Positions 38,220 to 64,000 of a stretch of 64,000 bases of DNA are shown one piece after another; position 1 is the stretch's first letter; each line of letters begins with the position of its first letter. The notes below the pieces were generated by a model, which did no database searches, was not told where the DNA came from, and worked only from the letters and a program-made list of their open reading frames with translations. The stretch lies in the NCBI GenBank assembly GCA_027704905.1, contig CM051015.1:15204192-15268191 (forward strand). The letters run 5' to 3'. Source of the stretch: Muraenolepis orangiensis. Taxonomy: Eukaryota > Chordata > Actinopteri > Gadiformes > Muraenolepididae. The position numbers and the translations under genes were made by a program.

Positions 38220-38520
38220 GGGTGAAGTGCAGATGAGAGGGTTAGGGTCAGTGTTTAAGGTGAGAGAGTATAGGTCAGTGTTTAGGGTGAGAGGGTTAGG
38301 GTCAAGGTAAGAGGGTTAGGGTCAAGGTGAGAGGGTTAGGGTCAAGATTAGAGGGTTAAGGTCAAGGTGAGAGGGTTAGGGTCAAGGTGAGAGGGTTAGG
38401 GTCAAGGTGAGAGGGTTAGGGTCAGTGTTTAAGGTGAGAGGGTTAGGGTACTGACCCTAACCCTCTCACCTTAAACACTGACCCTAAGATATGAGGGTTG
38501 GGGTCAAGGTTTAGGGTTCA
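38220..38520. repeat. 18-bp telomere-like minisatellite with perfect hairpin
   Basis: Units GAGAGGGTTAGGGTCAAGGT-like, about 12 copies, each with one TTAGGG. At 38416-38449 and 38454-38487 two 34-bp arms are perfect inverted repeats around the 4-nt loop ACTG. Confidence 0.9.
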
Positions 38521-38954
38521 GCAACACATACCCGGAGGATAAATCTGCATCAACAAACATCAACAGATAAAATAGGAGAATAAACTTAAGATATTGATAA
38601 TGAGAAATAACGAGGGTGTGAGATCATCATGCATTTAGTTGTGGTCTGCCTTACCTCAGGTTCCATGTGATGCCTACAACGTCTCCTGAGTTTGTGGAGG
38701 AACTGTGGCCCTTCGCTCAGAGCTCTAGATTGAATGGGAACCATGTGCTAGTCATTCCATGGCCTCCTATAAACCCCAGGAACACAATAAAAGAAGTGGA
38801 ACAAGCCGTGGAGCCTAAACAGGGAGCTGCTTTAATATCAAATCAACAGGCAATGGCTGCATGCTTGTTAGCTTGCGTCACAGTTACTCGCGCCTGTCCC
38901 ATGCTCGCGTTACGTTGTCTGAATTCCAACGCTGCTGCTTCATATGCTGCCGCA

Positions 38955-39105
38955 TGCAGGGTTTTGGGTTGTGTCCAGCTAAAGGTCTTGGGTTTGGGCC
39001 CCAATGTACACATGTCTACCAGTAGGAATCCTTGAGCAAGCTGTCCAGCCCCTTACTCCTTAATTACATAATGTCCTGAATGTTTGCTTTGGATAATATA
39101 ATATC
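38955..39105 (+). mobile_element. tRNA-derived SINE, 3' part
   Basis: Carries TCTTGGGTTTGGGCCCCAAT (box B-like), then TCCTTGAGCAAGCTG and CCAGCCCCTTACTCC, and the tail TTGCTTTGGATAA, the usual order in fish tRNA-SINEs. The 5' part is decayed. Confidence 0.65.
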
Positions 39106-39700
39106 ACAATAATATTAATTATGGGAACTGTTTGCTGATTATTGACTGCTGAGTTTGCAGGATCAATTAGCTTTCTCTGTGGTCTCTCTCTGTGAATATA
39201 GCTATAAGGGTGTTTATTAGTAGTATTACTTCATGCCTTGAGGTTGTGTCAAGGGTAACTCTTGTAGACTGTTTTAATGGTCAATCTTGTGGATTCATCG
39301 CTAGCTAAATGGGACCAATAAAACACTGGGAGCCAGTCTGGAGTATGGGAGCACTTGGTGGGGGAATGAGGTGAACGGAGGAGTGAAACATGGTGTGTGA
39401 AAATCAACAACATGCACTCTACCTACCTTGTATGCAAAGCTGTATTTCAATGTAAGTCTAAAGTGTGTATTGATTTGACCTTTGATGGGGACACAAACAA
39501 GTTAAAACTTCTATGAAGTTTGTTAAACTCAAACTAATTAGAATCCATTGTCGTTATATTTATATATTTATCCTTTCAGACTATGTATTCTATATTTGTA
39601 TTTGTATGTTCCCTGAATGAATGCTGGCACCTGATGCCTGAATTCCTTGTCAAGTTGTAGTTTGGAAAATTAATTTCTGATTTCCATCCTCTGGCCGCAG

Positions 39701-62940
<23,240 letters not shown>

Positions 62941-63482
62941 GTCAGGGCCACCTGTGCGGTATGACCTCTGCCCGACTCTGCCCGGGTCCTGGAGCTTTAA
63001 ATGACGGTTCTTTACCGGAACACACATCCACCTTTTTAAAGAAACGTAGAGCCTAACTTTGACCAAAGATATGGAAAAAGTATTGGAAATCAGTAAATTA
63101 CTAAAATCTTTGGGAACATATTTTGGTGACAATGACCAAAGTTGTCAAAGACTAAAAATCATGGAGACCGTGATGTAGACGTTATAGACATACTATTCCA
63201 GTAGATAAGAAAGTGGATGTTTGCTCCAGCTGGTGGTAGTTTGTAGTTCTGCTCACTTGATCTGTGACCTTGAATCACACAATCGACTGTAGTGTTTCCA
63301 CAGTGGACCACAACAGACTCCTGTTCCAATGTTGGGCTATTCTGTGCTCATGTCTCGTTTACAGAGTCTTATTGATTTTTGTTTTATTCTGGTTGTCTAA
63401 AAATCATTTTCCTGATCGTCTAAAATCAATCTATCTATCAATCAATCAATCAAAATCAAAAGTAAACAATCAATTCACCTCT

Positions 63483-63533
<51 letters not shown>

Positions 63534-64000
63534 CTTTTATAAATCTATAAAATTGATTTAGAAATTTAGAAATTGTGTGCCTGTATTTCATGTCTCTCTC
63601 TCGCTCTCGCTTTCGCTCTCTCTCTCTCTCTCTCGCTCTCTCTCTCTTCTCTCTCTCTCTAGATACCCATGATGTCGCCGTGACCACAAGGAGGAAGATC
63701 AGCATTATTTGAAAGTTGGTCATGTGACCACCAGAAGTAGATCTATGTAGCCGTGTGATACGGTCATGTCATGTTATGTTATGCTGTGCAAAGGGGAAAT
63801 GCTGATTCTAAATGTTTTTTTATGAACCTTGTTTATAGCTTTTGTTTAAGGCTATTTCATTGCCTTGATTGAAAAACAAATATCTTCAACTTATATCCAT
63901 GGATCACTTATCCATGTTTTAAATCGCTCTTGTTTAGTTTTTGTTTATTATTTGTTTAATATTTAACATTTAACATAAAAAAGGGCCAAATACAAAGATA
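62941..64000 (+). other. mlph 3' UTR and downstream sequence
   Basis: Holds CT arrays at 63479-63525 and 63590-63660, with CAATCAATCAATCAA near 63435. No clear AATAAA polyadenylation signal was seen right after the stop, so the 3' end is not placed. Confidence 0.5.

Larger units (their letters stand above)
37341..39700 (+). other. Probable first intron of mlph
   Basis: Contains the TTAGGG-bearing array (38220-38520) and a SINE (38955-39105). Otherwise unremarkable. Confidence 0.4.

Noticed and set aside
38220..38520. Interstitial telomere
   Set aside because: TTAGGG appears once per 18-bp unit, not in tandem. It is a minisatellite that happens to contain the hexamer.
38667..39035. 122-codon open frame upstream of mlph exon 1
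   Set aside because: Its right part is the SINE at 38955-39105. No conserved protein signal.
63655..63712. Extra 3' coding exon of mlph (CT tract, AG, then IPMMSP)
   Set aside because: The frame already closes at TAA 62938-62940 after the conserved C-terminus. There is no donor near the end of exon 12 in phase.

Overview
This is a vertebrate nuclear genome window, almost certainly from a teleost fish. It has intron-containing genes with GT-AG splice sites, fish-type tRNA-derived SINE pieces and a very heavy load of (AC)n and (AG)n arrays and minisatellites. Dinucleotide arrays this dense recall cod-like (gadiform) genomes, but that is inference; the species cannot be named from the sequence alone.

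Two protein genes lie head to head. On the minus strand, about 12301 down to 1 (running off the left edge), is the 5' part of col6a3, collagen VI alpha-3. It has a signal-peptide exon followed by thirteen exons of about 600 bp, each encoding one von Willebrand factor A (vWA) domain; the last is cut by the window edge. Every junction is phase 1. About 2,490 residues are encoded here without reaching the Gly-X-Y collagen helix. Human COL6A3 has ten N-terminal vWA domains and reaches its helix near residue 2040, so this gene carries at least three extra domains. On the plus strand, 39745-62940 (probable 5' UTR from about 37200), is complete mlph, melanophilin, the Rab27a-myosin Va adaptor of pigment cells. 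I assemble it from twelve coding exons totalling 1,683 nt (560 aa plus stop), all in one consistent reading frame. COL6A3 and MLPH are also head-to-head neighbours in human (2q37), so this is ancestral synteny.

The roughly 25 kb between the genes (12.3-37.2 kb) holds no protein gene that I can support. It contains a 2.6 kb, 37-bp minisatellite (27.6-30.3 kb), a 27-bp minisatellite (23.7-24.3 kb), an 11-bp array (32.1-32.4 kb), long CA/GT and GA/CT arrays, fragments of several dispersed repeat families, and some stretches of plain sequence that could hold regulatory DNA. The mlph introns carry a 2.3 kb G-rich minisatellite (46.8-49.15 kb), a 16-bp array apparently made of copies of a splice donor beside exon 2, a 41-bp array, a telomere-like array with a perfect hairpin, and SINE copies.

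The two gene products are not known to work together. Collagen VI alpha-3 is secreted and forms beaded microfilaments in the matrix. Melanophilin acts in the cytoplasm to tie melanosomes to myosin Va, actin and microtubule plus ends. The most interesting points are the enlarged vWA array, the splice-donor-derived minisatellite, a canonical EB1-binding SxIP motif at the start of mlph exon 11 whose splice acceptor lies against a CT microsatellite, and higher-order structure in the minisatellites. No wholly new biological system is evident.
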